From the NCBI GenBank assembly GCA_977006965.1, contig OZ345359.1, forward strand, positions 372,001 to 436,000: a stretch of 64,000 nt of DNA. The letters are read 5' to 3'. Below the pieces are notes generated by a model. It was not told the DNA's origin, did not search any database, and was given only the letters and a program-made list of their open reading frames with translations. Shown in pieces: positions 1 to 9,766 of this stretch; the first letter of the stretch is position 1, and each line of letters opens with the position of its first letter. The DNA comes from Phymatolithon calcareum. Its lineage: Eukaryota > Rhodophyta > Florideophyceae > Hapalidiales. Made by a program: the position numbers and the translations under genes.

Positions 1-1
1 A

Positions 2-604
2 CTGTATGCATCTGGTTCTATTTCTGTTCTGTTGTACGGAACCGTGGGAAACATGGCGGTGGTTACAAAGTATGCAAACACCAACTTATCTGTGGGATCC
101 GAGATGATACAGAACGAAGTGGTGATTTATGACTTGATAAGGAAAGAGCATCCGGAGCTATTAGGAAATTGTGTGCCCAATCTATTGGGAATACGCATGC
201 AGCCGTGCTGTGATCCCGTCCTGGTACTCGAGTATGTGGGGCGACCTGTGACTCTAATGAAGAGTGGAGTTCTGAAAGTTGGTGGCGAGCCCGTTAGCGA
301 CGTGGACAGGATGGAAATAATTGCTGCCGGAAATCGCGGACTGGATGCGATCGCGAAGGCGGGAGTATTACACAGTGACGAGAGTTTGGGAAACATGCGA
401 GCGGAGAAGACGATGCAGTGTGGATCAGAAAAAAACGCAAGCTCGACAGAAAACCAATTCGCATGGCGCGTATGGTGGATCGATTTCGGCAGTGCAAGGA
501 AGCGAGAGGGGAATCAAGAGCGCAGAGATGACTGGTATGAACACACAGGGTTCTCCAGTGCCTGCCCAGCAATTCACTTTAGTGATGGAACAGGCGAGCA
601 TTGA
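2..604 (+). pseudogene. Protein-kinase-like fragment, truncated at window edge
   Basis: The frame is open from the first complete codon of the window; the first ATG is not convincing, so the 5' part lies outside. The translation has the layout of a kinase-fold catalytic core: a helix-C-like stretch NEVVIYDLI, a hinge-like VLVLEYVG around residue 75 of the visible part, then GVLHSDESLGNM in place of an HxDxxxxN catalytic loop, and WWIDFGSARKR in place of the DFG segment. The catalytic loop reads HSD rather than H(G/R)D but keeps the Asp and Asn. After about position 575 the frame loses resemblance to anything and stops. Similar stand-alone kinase-like proteins occur in fungi, oomycetes and algae, sometimes on mobile elements. 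I infer a partial or decayed host or element gene; substrate unknown. Confidence 0.45.
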
Positions 605-694
605 TGCAACTTGCCAAGACGAAATAGTATTAATGGGAGAAGCAAGCCGGAGAAGGGTTTGACCGGACCGAACGGACCACAAACGAAAAAAGAC

Positions 695-730
695 AAGTTT
701 CCGGCGCGGGCGCGGGCGCCCGCGCCGGCG
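695..730. other. GC-only palindromic tract
   Basis: A run made almost only of G and C contains an 18-bp perfect palindrome at 709-726 centred on GGCGCC. It lies downstream of the kinase-like frame in an otherwise mixed-composition stretch. No function is evident; it may be a low-complexity expansion. Confidence 0.5.
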
Positions 731-914
731 CAAGTGGCCGCAGCGATAAAGCTGCACAAAGCGCTCCTTCCGACGGTAATCCCGCCGGAAATGGCGGACG
801 CGATCGTGAACGCGCACCCCAGGGACTTGCGGAATCGAGAACTTGCCACACTTGAAATGCCAGACCCAAGCCCGCCGTTGCAAGATTTCGAGAAAATCTT
901 GCGAATTTAAGCGG

Positions 915-1463
915 ATTTGATACAGGCCGGCTATCATACCGGTCCGGCCCGTTCACCTGTGCGTCACAGATAGGAACCAAGAGCTCAGTCAGGAATTTTT
1001 CCCCGCTACAGTGCAGGGTTTTTTTGAACTTGCAAGAGCTGTGATCCGGCCTCCCCATGGGAGAAGACTATCACCTTCCGGTAGTATGGTAGTACATGGA
1101 TTCCGCCCTGAGTGGTGTGCCGCAACGCTCAAGGAAGCTGGGAGAGAATACAGAAGAAGATGAAAGAAGGCAGCGAGATGACTAGCTACCGTGAGCGTCC
1201 TAAATGGTTTCCAACCCGGGGCATCCCTTTGAAGGACGGCGACTGAAGATTGGCTATGTAGCGATATAGATGTTAAGCTTCCCCAAGGTCTGCACATTGT
1301 GCAGCTTGGGCAGCTGTTGTGACATCAAGTACCACTCGTATCTGTTAAGTCTACTGGAGCCGTAAGGATGTGGAGTTGTTTACCAGCTCTGATAAATCCC
1401 GCAATAAAAGAAAGAAAGTATTAATGGACCTGCAGAAGAGGGTGAAAACACACGTATTATGAG
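915..1463. other. Spacer with no recognised feature
   Basis: No long open frame or repeat is recognisable between the kinase-like fragment and the left Tigger terminus. Several stop codons occur in all frames. Confidence 0.5.
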
Positions 1464-1465
1464 TA

Positions 1466-2206
1466 CAGTCGAACCTGTATAGCTGCAACCTGTATAGCTG
1501 CAAAACCTGCATTCGTGCAATCGAATCGCCTAGACCGATTTGGTATATGCCGAAAAGTAACTAAATTTAAACTTACCTTGCAAACTGCATTAGTGCAACT
1601 GAAGGGAATGCCACCCTTAATTTTGAATAAAATTTTGATAGCACGGATTGCAACAGAGACTGGCTCTCGTCATAAATCGTGCAGGGCTGCTTGCCAAGTA
1701 AGTTCCATGTGCTACATAGAATAGCGTTATTTGATGATGCTCATCCCTGAAGGAAACACCACTGCGCATACCTCGTCAGCCCAAATGAGGAGGATGACTG
1801 CATCGCAGATGTGGAAGAGGCGGCACTTGTCGGCGATATCCTGCATGAAATGAATCCTGTTGAGACCAGCGAAGCCGCTGAGAGTGTTGAAAAGGAGAAC
1901 AAGCCGAAATTGTCGCTTGCTGAGCAGTTGCGTCATCTGAGTTTCGCAGTAGAGATCATGGACGAGAGCGGAGAGTGTTCGTGGTCTGTGCGGCGCGCCA
2001 TCCACGCATCGCAACGTAAGATTCGCTCCGACCACAAGAAGGGGCTCCAGCAGAGAAAGGTCACTGATTGGTTCAACTGAGCCTCGTGGACGATTGGGTA
2101 GAATGTTTCTGTAGCCCCTTATGATAAAGCCTCCAAGACTGCAAAACCTCTATTACTGCATACCAACCTGCTTTACCGCCGTGTTGCAGCTATACAGGTT
2201 CGACTG
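1466..2206 (+). mobile_element. Deleted Tigger/pogo-type DNA transposon
   Basis: Both ends carry an inverted repeat of about 25 bp beginning CAGTCGAACCTGTATAGCTG, flanked by TA on each side (1464-1465 and 2207-2208), the target duplication of the Tc1/mariner-pogo group. The inner half of the left repeat (CCTGTATAGCTGCAA) is duplicated in tandem at about 1485-1502. At 741 bp the element is far shorter than a full Tigger (about 2.5 kb). It retains only the transposase 3' end, so it is an internal-deletion, non-autonomous derivative. Confidence 0.85.
1811..2080 (+). pseudogene. C-terminal remnant of Tigger transposase
   Basis: The frame ends in QQRKVTDWF, which resembles the QTTITDFF-like C-terminus of Tigger transposases, after a helical acidic stretch. 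It lies wholly inside the TA-flanked inverted repeats of the 741-bp element. DNA-binding and catalytic domains are absent, so it cannot encode an active enzyme. Assignment rests on position and the short C-terminal motif. Confidence 0.5.
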
Positions 2207-2209
2207 TAT

Positions 2210-2669
2210 GTCATTTGGATTGTCTGTTCTTATTACATAAAACTGTTCAAGTGAGCGAAGAAAAATTCGACTTACCCTCTCCTTGTGTTTGGTCAGCTCC
2301 GCTTGATTCAAGTAATGGGCGCCGCACGTGGCGCAAACGTATACACGGTTCGAGGGGCGAGGAGACTCATGGCAAATATTGACGTGCCTATTTCTAAACA
2401 GGCCGCACAATAGAGTTTCAAGTCAGTAGTCCGTTAATAATTTGCAAATAGTGCGCAGAGTCCTGGACAATAATCTAACCTGTTGGATTCTTCACCAAAT
2501 TTATCACCGCAAGCAACGACTGAACACGTATACGTTGTGGAAGAAGAGCTCATTGTTGACAAGTTACGGTACGCTTCGGCTTGAGGTGGCTGTCCGCTTC
2601 AACGGTGACTTTTTGGTTGTTCACAACTCAAGTTTACCGGTTTATTCTCTTGCTGTCACCCACGGACGG
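2210..2669. other. Spacer with no recognised feature
   Basis: Short frames on both strands show no recognisable motif. The stretch separates the Tigger derivative from the next TA-flanked element. Confidence 0.4.
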
Positions 2670-3071
2670 TACAGTAACGACCACAATTAGTGCGGATTCC
2701 TAAATAGTGCGGGTTCCTAATTAGTACGTCAGATTCCAAATTAGTGTGGGCCGCACTAATTGTTGTCTCCTCTTTTTGTTAGCGTGGATGCACTAATTAG
2801 GGTCTCTAAAATAATTTTTTTCGGAAAGGTTATATCATTCTCATGCGCTGTTTTCAACTTGAAATCTTCCACGTACTACTGTCCACCTGACAGTAGCTTG
2901 GAAAGTCTCCTCAGATCCATTGGCACGGGCCTCTCTTTTATGTGCTGAGCATCGCTGGGTGTCTGCTTCCATGGAATTTCATTTACACTCTGCAAGGTGG
3001 TGCTGGAAATGGAGTGTCGAGTAAGGTGCTGGATACCTGAGCAGCAACTGTATTCCGAGGATATGTAAGGC

Positions 3072-3076
3072 ACTAC
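3072..3076 (+). other. Copia-1 target-site duplication (left)
   Basis: ACTAC directly before the 5' LTR is repeated directly after the 3' LTR at 10678-10682. A 5-bp duplication is normal for LTR-retrotransposon integrase. Confidence 0.9.
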
Positions 3077-3512
3077 TGTCGATACGTACACGCGTATTGT
3101 GTATGCTGTATGAATACGTACTGAATGGTCATTGGGGCATGTTTCGTTTCACTGCTATGGTCTCATATTTGGGTTGATTTTAGGTGTATGATTCGGACTG
3201 TTCGCGCCGGCGGTAACCGCCGACGCGAACTCCTGTCTGCATTGTACTGCACTGTAGATAAACTCCAGCCGCTTCGCGCCTGGGGGGGGATCAGAGGGGT
3301 GTGGGAATAGGAGTAAACAACATTTTGTGTACTTCGCGCACGCGTGGTTCGCGTGCAACTCCCGCCAAACCCTCTGTCGCGATCAGCATCCGCTGATCGC
3401 AACACTACCAGCATCACCGCGCGACGTCCCGCGAGCAGTTCGTACGCGTTGTCCAAGCGCCGTCTCGGCACGGCGCATACGCGTGCAAGCGCTAAGTGCC
3501 CAACTGACGACA
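3077..3512 (+). repeat. Copia-1 5' LTR
   Basis: 436 bp, starting TG and ending CA, duplicated at 10242-10677. It contains a G8 run near 3284 and an imperfect palindrome around GCGCCGGCGGTAACCGCC. The sequence directly after it (ATCCGGATTCG...) is the expected primer-binding region but does not begin with TGG, so tRNA 3'-end priming is not obvious; an internal tRNA segment is possible. Confidence 0.95.
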
Positions 3513-3567
3513 ATCCGGATTCGTTGGGTAGGCTTAGCGAAGTTTAACCAAAAGACGTCAACACAAG

Positions 3568-5460
3568 ATGCAGAGTTCTGCAGGTCCCGCCGCCGGCACC
3601 CGGGCTTCTCGCGAATCACGCCACGCTAAGCTACTGAAAAGGTGCCAGTTCTTCAAGCCGAAGACCGACTTCGCAATCGAGATCATGAACCTTTGCAGAG
3701 CTGTCCTTGAAGGTAACCCGCCCGGTCCTGAAGAAGAACCCCCTCATGAGATCCTTCTTGGTGTGAAGGCATCTCTCCCGCCCGCTCGATCCGTCTTCAC
3801 AGAAGAGTACTTCACCTCTCCAACCTTCCCGGTCGTCCTCCTAGAAGCCGTGCTTCATCTGTACGACGCCGCGTTTGTCGCCGAAGAGGTGATCCAGGCT
3901 ATCGGTATGACGGATATTGAACGCACAAATGCCGGCCTCATGACCCAAGTTTGGTTTGCCAATGTCATGGACTGCGACATGGAAACCATTAGGACCGTCA
4001 TGGATAGGTACCGCTATAACCGTGGATCTGCCAACCCGATCCGAAACGGACAGAACCAAGGAGTGCTGGCGAGCAATTCTTCTACAAACGGATCTCAAGC
4101 TGAACACTCTCGTGCTAGACAACCTGTCGTCGGTCCGTCGGCCTTCCTGACCCCTCCAACCCCGCAGCAAGCTACAAGTTTTCCGGTAGTTGATCCAAGT
4201 GCTTCTTTTGGTGCCCCTACTTTGCCTCAAGACAATCGAATTACGCAGGAGCAGCAAAGTCATGAAGGACTATCAGGAATGGTTCACCGCTATGGCGATA
4301 ATCCCGCGAAGAAGGCTTCAAGCGTGCAGTACTATTTCCGAGATGAAAAGTTCTCCGGTGACATATCAGAGTCCATTGAGATGACAGTTCGCGACTACGA
4401 TATCTGCTCTAGTCAACTGCAACTGACAGCCGGACAGAAGGCCAGCTTCTTCGTCAACGTGTTCAAAGGTCCTGCTCGGCACTTCTTCTTCGAGCACTAC
4501 AAGCCAGCCATGTCGTACCCAGAGATTTCCCAGATCATGAAAGACGAGTACAATAGCGACGCTCGCCAGATTCAAGTTCATCATGAGCTAGAAAGCCTTC
4601 GCTTCTCCTCCTTCATGGCTAGCAAAGAGCTTCAGGATGAATCTTCTGGCCTCACCGCTCTCGTGAACAAGATCAACTTGCTCACGCCTCAGTGTCCACC
4701 AAAGTTTCGAAGTGAGGAGAACAAGACGCATTTCCTCCGAAATGCAGTCCGGGATGTCCCTTGGGCGTTCCAAGCCATATCCCAGCTGCCAAGCATGAAC
4801 TTCTCTTTCAATGATTTCGTCACTGCTCTTCGTGGCTGCCTCGTGCTTACCAACGAAGTCAAAGCTGTTCAAGAAGGTTCCCATACTCACCACGCAATGA
4901 TGTCCGCCCTTGACACATGGTATGAACGATACGGCCGAAATCCTCGGGATGTGCGCAAATACGATACCCCTGGCACTCACTCCGCGAAGATGCCCCACGG
5001 TGGAATTGCGCACAACATCCGTCCCGGAAAAAACGGTCGAGACAGGAATGGAAATGCAATGGAGTGCTATGGATGCGGCTCACTGGACCACTTGCGTCAC
5101 CAGAAGAAGTGCAGACCCGGAGCCGTCCGGGAGTATCAGCGCAAGAAGCTACAGAATGGTATCTCCGCAGTTCATGTTGTCTACGACATGATCCAAGGCA
5201 TGGAAGGAGAACCACAAGCTGAAGGGCACTCTGAGCCCGCGCCTGTACCGACTTTAGTTAACCACAGCGATTTAACCTCCTTCGACGCCATCGCAGCACA
5301 TGAAGACCCAGCTGCTGAGACGAATCCTACCACCAGCCTGACAGAGGATGAAGAATCGGAATTCTTCACCCACCTCATCAAATCTGAGATGGACTCTGCG
5401 GCTAGTAACCAAGGAAACGAGACATGCGAGAACCGCACATATCACGCCCAGGATTTTTAG
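3568..5460 (+). CDS. gag: Copia-1 Gag polyprotein
   Basis: An intact frame starting at ATG 3568, 56 bp after the LTR, encodes 630 residues of capsid and nucleocapsid. A Pro/Gln/Ser-rich linker (residues 165-245) separates the N-terminal part from a central helical region with capsid-like spacing. A zinc knuckle begins at Cys500 with the pattern CX2CX4HX6C, slightly longer than the canonical CX2CX4HX4C. The acidic C-terminus ends AQDF-stop at 5458-5460. Gag would form the cytoplasmic particle that packages element RNA. It overlaps pol by 37 bp in the -1 frame, so Gag-Pol probably needs frameshifting. No internal stops. Confidence 0.88.
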   Translation: MQSSAGPAAGTRASRESRHAKLLKRCQFFKPKTDFAIEIMNLCRAVLEGNPPGPEEEPPHEILLGVKASLPPARSVFTEEYFTSPTFPVVLLEAVLHLYDAAFVAEEVIQAIGMTDIERTNAGLMTQVWFANVMDCDMETIRTVMDRYRYNRGSANPIRNGQNQGVLASNSSTNGSQAEHSRARQPVVGPSAFLTPPTPQQATSFPVVDPSASFGAPTLPQDNRITQEQQSHEGLSGMVHRYGDNPAKKASSVQYYFRDEKFSGDISESIEMTVRDYDICSSQLQLTAGQKASFFVNVFKGPARHFFFEHYKPAMSYPEISQIMKDEYNSDARQIQVHHELESLRFSSFMASKELQDESSGLTALVNKINLLTPQCPPKFRSEENKTHFLRNAVRDVPWAFQAISQLPSMNFSFNDFVTALRGCLVLTNEVKAVQEGSHTHHAMMSALDTWYERYGRNPRDVRKYDTPGTHSAKMPHGGIAHNIRPGKNGRDRNGNAMECYGCGSLDHLRHQKKCRPGAVREYQRKKLQNGISAVHVVYDMIQGMEGEPQAEGHSEPAPVPTLVNHSDLTSFDAIAAHEDPAAETNPTTSLTEDEESEFFTHLIKSEMDSAASNQGNETCENRTYHAQDF

Positions 5461-8400
5461 AGCGGCGGCGGGGTGTATCTTTACACCACCGTCGCCGAGA
5501 TAAACAACTTCGTATGCCCCCAACAACGCCCACTCGCATGTCTAATGGAACCGAGTTAATCGACGCCACTCGTGTGCACATCTCTGCCCTCAGAAAGGCC
5601 ACTCGATCACCACATAGCCATGGCTTGTGCGTCGATATTGGGGCTCCGACCTCGGTAATTGGTCGCAAGGAGCTCAATCGCATCTTATCATCGGTCAACA
5701 AGCATAGAATTCCCATCGAACAGTCAAATAGACGATTTCGTTTTGCAGATGCAGTGTTTGTGTCCCTGGGGACCGTCGAACTCCCACTTCATACACCCGA
5801 AGGATATCCCCCGATCGTTGTTCCGATGGATATCGTTGCAGCCGACATACCACCCCTCCTTGGGCTCGACGTCTTGGATGGTGAATCTCTTTTCGCAGAG
5901 ACTGTCACCAATCGTCTAATCAAGCGAGTGGTCACATCTAAGGAGGGAGACCCCCTCACATACGTCGACATCTGGGCTACGAATCTCACGCGACACGACA
6001 ACCATGTATATGCGGCCATGACGTTCCCAACTACTATGTTCTTCACGAGAGCACAGCTGTACAAGCTACATCGACACTTTGCTCACCCGTCTGCTGACAA
6101 GCTATTCAACCTTTTGCGTCGAGCACGCTCGGAAGACACATCCCCTTCCATCTTGGCGACACTCAAGGACCTCTCGAAAAGGTGTGATCCCTGTCAGCGT
6201 ATCCAGCACGCCCCTCGTCGTTTCAAAGTCTCGCTTGGCGCAGAAAATATCCGCTTCAATGAACGTTTGTTCATGGACATAATGTATCTCGACGGACGCG
6301 CTGTCCTCCACATCGTGGATGAAGGTACTCGCTTTTCTGCTGCTCGTTTTCTAAAGAACAACCAAACCGCGACGATCTGGAGCACATTTCTTGAATGTTG
6401 GGCTTACGTCTACACAGGACTTCCACGCACACTCGTTGTCGATCAAGGCTCTAACTTCCGCGAAGCATTTGGCAGCATCGCTGCTATATCGAATGTTCAA
6501 GTCGACCGCACGGGCATTGAAGCGCACTCAAGCCTCGGAATTGGCGAGAGGTATCATGATCCTCTTCGCACTACATACCGAAAGCTCAGAGCAACTTACC
6601 CAAAGGCCCCTCAAGAGTCACTTCTCTGCTTCTCCGTCAAAGCTATGAACGACACAATTGGTCCAGAAGGTCTAGTCCCTTCCTCTCTAGTATTTGGAGA
6701 GTACCCCTCAGTAAGGACTGTGACCGAAACTATCAGTCCTAAAGCTACACTGGCCAGTCGGGCCCTCGTCGCTATGGATGCGCGAAAAGAAATGGCCAAG
6801 CATATGGCTCGCATGAAGGTGAACCGTGCATTAAAGCACGCCGTCCCTCCTGCTGCAGATCGCTCTTTCGAACCCGGTGATGAAGTCCTTGTCTGGAGGG
6901 AGAAGCAGGTTGAAAGCCGCATTGGTGAGTGGCTCGGCCCGTTCGTCGTTATTGGCAGTGAGCCTGATCGGAAACTCGTCTACGTTCGCGATTCAGAGGT
7001 CGGACCTGGGAGACCATTCGGTATTGCACAAGTCAAACGGTACTTCACTCCGGAAGATATCTCTCGATCCTTCTTCTCTAAGCTTTGCAAATCACTCAAT
7101 CCTTTCCGATCTCCCTCGGAGAATGTGACATTTCTCACAGAAATCATTGAAAAGAATGATCCGCGCGCTAATTCGGCAGAGATGAGAGAGGCAAAAATGA
7201 GGGAAATCCGAGGTCTGCTCGAACGAGGCACCTTCAAGGTTGTGTGCAAAGAAGAACTACCGGATGGAGCAAACGTACTTACCGCCCGCTTTGTGCTAGC
7301 GATAAAGTCAACTGAAGACAACAAGGTGAAGTACAAGGCGCGATACGTCATTGGAGGCCACAGAGATCGTCTGAAGCACCTCATGGTCCACTCGTCACAG
7401 ACAGTTCAACCATCGTCTGCCCGCTTGTCGCTTGCTCTTGCCTCAATTTTCGGTTTTGATGTGTGGACAGCAGACGTCACTCAAGCTTACTTGCAGTCTG
7501 CCGACGGACTAATGCGCGACGTCTTCATCCGTAACCCAGCCTCAGAGTTTGAGCTCGACAAAGAGAAGTGCCTGAAACTTTTACGGCCGCTCTACGGTCC
7601 CTGCGAGTCCGGAGATCTTTGGCATGCGACGTTAGACAAGCACTTGCGAGAAGATCTCTCCATGTCCCCTCTGGACTCAGACTCAGCGCTCTACTCGCTG
7701 ATGAAGGGTGGTTTACTCGAAGGCCTAAGCGGGAGCTACGTCGATGATCTCTTGCGAGCTGGTACTCCTACATTCCGTCAAGACTGTCGAAAGACACACG
7801 AACGGTTCGAGATGTCTGCGGATGAAACTCTTCCCGTTATGTTCGCCGGATTCCAGCTGTCTGGAGACAAGATCGCTGGATACACCTTGGACCAAAACCA
7901 CTATCTCCGCAAACTCGAGGAGCTCCAAACTTCGGCATCGTTCGCGGAGTTCAGATCGATGCGAATGAAAGTAGCGTGGCTCAGCAACTCCCGTCCTGAC
8001 TGTCTGTTCGAGATCTCCCAGCTGGCTCAAGTAAGTGAGACCATATTCCACGAGAACAAGTCTGCTTGTTTGAAAGAATTGAACAGGACAGTTCGTTTTG
8101 CCCGCAAGAACCCTCTATCGATTTCTTTTCCTCGCCTGGATGCCAGCAGTCTCCAAATCGTTGGATTTTCCGACGCTTCCTTCGCGAACAACCGAGACTT
8201 GTCCTCCCAACTAGGATACATCGTTCTTCTCACTGATGGTAATGGGAATGCCATCCCACTCTCGTACAAGTCGTACAAAGCCCGCCGCGTGACTCGATCA
8301 GTTATGGCAGCGGAAGTCATTGCATTCAGCGACATGTTCGATGTGGCTTTTACACTCAGCTCCGAGCTGGAGAAGCTTTTAAACAAGCACGTACCGCTGC

Positions 8401-8654
8401 GCTTACTTACGGATAGTAAGAGCCTGTTCGACATCATCTCTAAAGGATCCCGAACGTCTGAGAAACGCATGATGATTGACATCGCTGCCGCACGAGAGGG
8501 CTACAAGAACAAATCCATATCTGACATCGGCTTTGTGAGAAGCTCCAAAAACCTTGCTGATGGCCTCACGAAGACTATGAACCAAGCTGCTTTGCAAACC
8601 TTTATGCGAACTTCTCAACTAGTCGTGGAGCCGGAGCAATGGATTATCCGTTAA
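5424..8654 (+). CDS. pol: Copia-1 Pol (protease-integrase-RT-RNase H)
   Basis: An intact 1076-codon frame in -1 relative to gag. The ATG at 5424 lies inside gag; real synthesis is probably by frameshift. Aspartic protease motif LCVDIGAPTSVIG (Asp71; usual D-S/T-G-A reads D-I-G-A). Integrase: zinc HHCC region (H216/H221 area and CDPC at 254-257), then catalytic D285, D340 and E375. Reverse transcriptase: GGHRD region, QAYLQ, and YVDD at residues 772-775. RNase H: FSDASFA (Asp917), an AAEVIAF Glu, LLTDSKSL and the C-terminal NLADGLTK. This order identifies copia. No stops or frameshifts, so the enzyme set could be functional. Confidence 0.93.
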   Translation: MREPHISRPGFLERRRGVSLHHRRRDKQLRMPPTTPTRMSNGTELIDATRVHISALRKATRSPHSHGLCVDIGAPTSVIGRKELNRILSSVNKHRIPIEQSNRRFRFADAVFVSLGTVELPLHTPEGYPPIVVPMDIVAADIPPLLGLDVLDGESLFAETVTNRLIKRVVTSKEGDPLTYVDIWATNLTRHDNHVYAAMTFPTTMFFTRAQLYKLHRHFAHPSADKLFNLLRRARSEDTSPSILATLKDLSKRCDPCQRIQHAPRRFKVSLGAENIRFNERLFMDIMYLDGRAVLHIVDEGTRFSAARFLKNNQTATIWSTFLECWAYVYTGLPRTLVVDQGSNFREAFGSIAAISNVQVDRTGIEAHSSLGIGERYHDPLRTTYRKLRATYPKAPQESLLCFSVKAMNDTIGPEGLVPSSLVFGEYPSVRTVTETISPKATLASRALVAMDARKEMAKHMARMKVNRALKHAVPPAADRSFEPGDEVLVWREKQVESRIGEWLGPFVVIGSEPDRKLVYVRDSEVGPGRPFGIAQVKRYFTPEDISRSFFSKLCKSLNPFRSPSENVTFLTEIIEKNDPRANSAEMREAKMREIRGLLERGTFKVVCKEELPDGANVLTARFVLAIKSTEDNKVKYKARYVIGGHRDRLKHLMVHSSQTVQPSSARLSLALASIFGFDVWTADVTQAYLQSADGLMRDVFIRNPASEFELDKEKCLKLLRPLYGPCESGDLWHATLDKHLREDLSMSPLDSDSALYSLMKGGLLEGLSGSYVDDLLRAGTPTFRQDCRKTHERFEMSADETLPVMFAGFQLSGDKIAGYTLDQNHYLRKLEELQTSASFAEFRSMRMKVAWLSNSRPDCLFEISQLAQVSETIFHENKSACLKELNRTVRFARKNPLSISFPRLDASSLQIVGFSDASFANNRDLSSQLGYIVLLTDGNGNAIPLSYKSYKARRVTRSVMAAEVIAFSDMFDVAFTLSSELEKLLNKHVPLRLLTDSKSLFDIISKGSRTSEKRMMIDIAAAREGYKNKSISDIGFVRSSKNLADGLTKTMNQAALQTFMRTSQLVVEPEQWIIR
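5454..5497 (+). promoter_or_regulatory. Candidate -1 frameshift signal between gag and pol
   Basis: Gag ends GAT TTT TAG at 5452-5460. A tRNA on TTT (5455-5457) can slip back one base onto TTT (5454-5456) and continue TTA GAG in the pol frame. Two bases after the stop lies a strong stem-loop, 5463-5477 pairing with 5482-5497: 15 pairs including one G-T, one bulged A, and a TCTT loop. A run of T at a stop codon followed by a stable hairpin fits -1 recoding, though the heptamer is not the canonical XXXYYYZ and the spacer is short. Confidence 0.55.
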
Positions 8655-8677
8655 AGAAAACCAACACAAGTTTACTT

Positions 8678-9766
8678 CTACTGGCGAACTATTTGGCAGG
8701 CCTCTATGACTTTCAAGTCATCTGCGTCTTCACCCCCGCACATCTTCAGAATCTCTTCGACTAAATGTATGGGATACATTTCGGCGCTGTCAAGAATGAT
8801 CGCATCGCTCGCGTCAATCACAACGCAATGGTCGACGACACCGCTTTGTGCCAGTCTCACAATCCATGTGCCTTTCGCGTCTTCCGCGAACCACTCGAAA
8901 AGGGAAAACGACTTACCCTTGCTCGCCGCCTTCACATGTGAGGGCAAGTGGCGCAGCTCGATACGCGCAGATAGCCTTTGTAACACGGGAGCGACGCGTT
9001 TGACCGACCAAAGAGTCACTGGATGCCGTTCTAATTCCTTCTCCGCCAACCTCGCTGCCACTCTCCCAAGAATTCGATCGATTGCGTTGACCACGGAGTC
9101 TGCGATGCAATTGCCGATCGCACTATTTTTGCGGTTCCTCAGTAGCTCACCATACGTTTTGTCGATGAATGGAACAATACCTGGCGCTGGGCAGCGCGCC
9201 ATTGGGCCTCCAATAATAACCGAAACGCCGGGGAATATTCGGCAAAAAGACCAAAGGCCCGCCCGGTGATACTTCGCAACCTTCCCGCCTGGGGCATTCG
9301 TACGTGCTAGCATCGGCGGATCGATCTTCTCGGCTCGTTTTCCATACGCCCTTCGGGCACGATCGGAAACTGGCCGCACAGGCCATGAAGAAATTTCATC
9401 CACGCGCTCGTACAGCGCCAGGGACCATGGTTCAATTTCGTAAAAGGACGCGTGCCCTCCGAACATTACGGAGCTTCCGTAGTATCGACCGCGCTCGAGG
9501 ACTTTGCCGCACCGCCCGGTAGTTCCATCGCCGACAACGATAGCGCGCACATTCCAAACGCGCCTAAGAACCGGTCCCGATTTCTTGACGGTGCCATGCT
9601 CAATTGCCACAGGAGAGACTTTTTGGCACCCCGGAGTTCTCACATCACTCGTTTCCGGGGAGAGGTGGCGCTCCGGTACACCGCCAAGACTCGCTTTAAG
9701 GCCAGATAGCTCGGATCTTGGGACATGCATGATGTTTCGTTTCGCAGGCACGACCTGCGAGGCCAT
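8678..9766 (-). CDS. Antisense cargo gene of Copia-1, putative papain-fold cysteine protease
   Basis: An intact 362-codon gene on the opposite strand between pol and the 3' LTR, with ATG at 9766 and TAG at 8678-8680, tail to tail with pol (23-bp gap). The N-terminal half is basic and unrecognised. The C-terminal half has GNCIADSVVNAI (Cys220) at the start of a helix, then VDHCVVIDAS (His313, Asp318) and IILDSAE (Asp326), the order Cys-His-Asp of papain-fold peptidases such as OTU or C39-like families. The family could not be fixed, and peptidase activity is inference from spacing. It is not part of any known copia polyprotein. A promoter would have to lie in 9767-10241 or act antisense from the 3' LTR. 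Alternative: a structural or DNA-binding protein with a chance match. Confidence 0.65.
   Translation of the reverse strand: MASQVVPAKRNIMHVPRSELSGLKASLGGVPERHLSPETSDVRTPGCQKVSPVAIEHGTVKKSGPVLRRVWNVRAIVVGDGTTGRCGKVLERGRYYGSSVMFGGHASFYEIEPWSLALYERVDEISSWPVRPVSDRARRAYGKRAEKIDPPMLARTNAPGGKVAKYHRAGLWSFCRIFPGVSVIIGGPMARCPAPGIVPFIDKTYGELLRNRKNSAIGNCIADSVVNAIDRILGRVAARLAEKELERHPVTLWSVKRVAPVLQRLSARIELRHLPSHVKAASKGKSFSLFEWFAEDAKGTWIVRLAQSGVVDHCVVIDASDAIILDSAEMYPIHLVEEILKMCGGEDADDLKVIEACQIVRQ

Noticed and set aside
3163-3513. 116-codon minus frame, present twice
   Set aside because: Copied exactly at 10328-10678 because both are LTRs; no coding signature.
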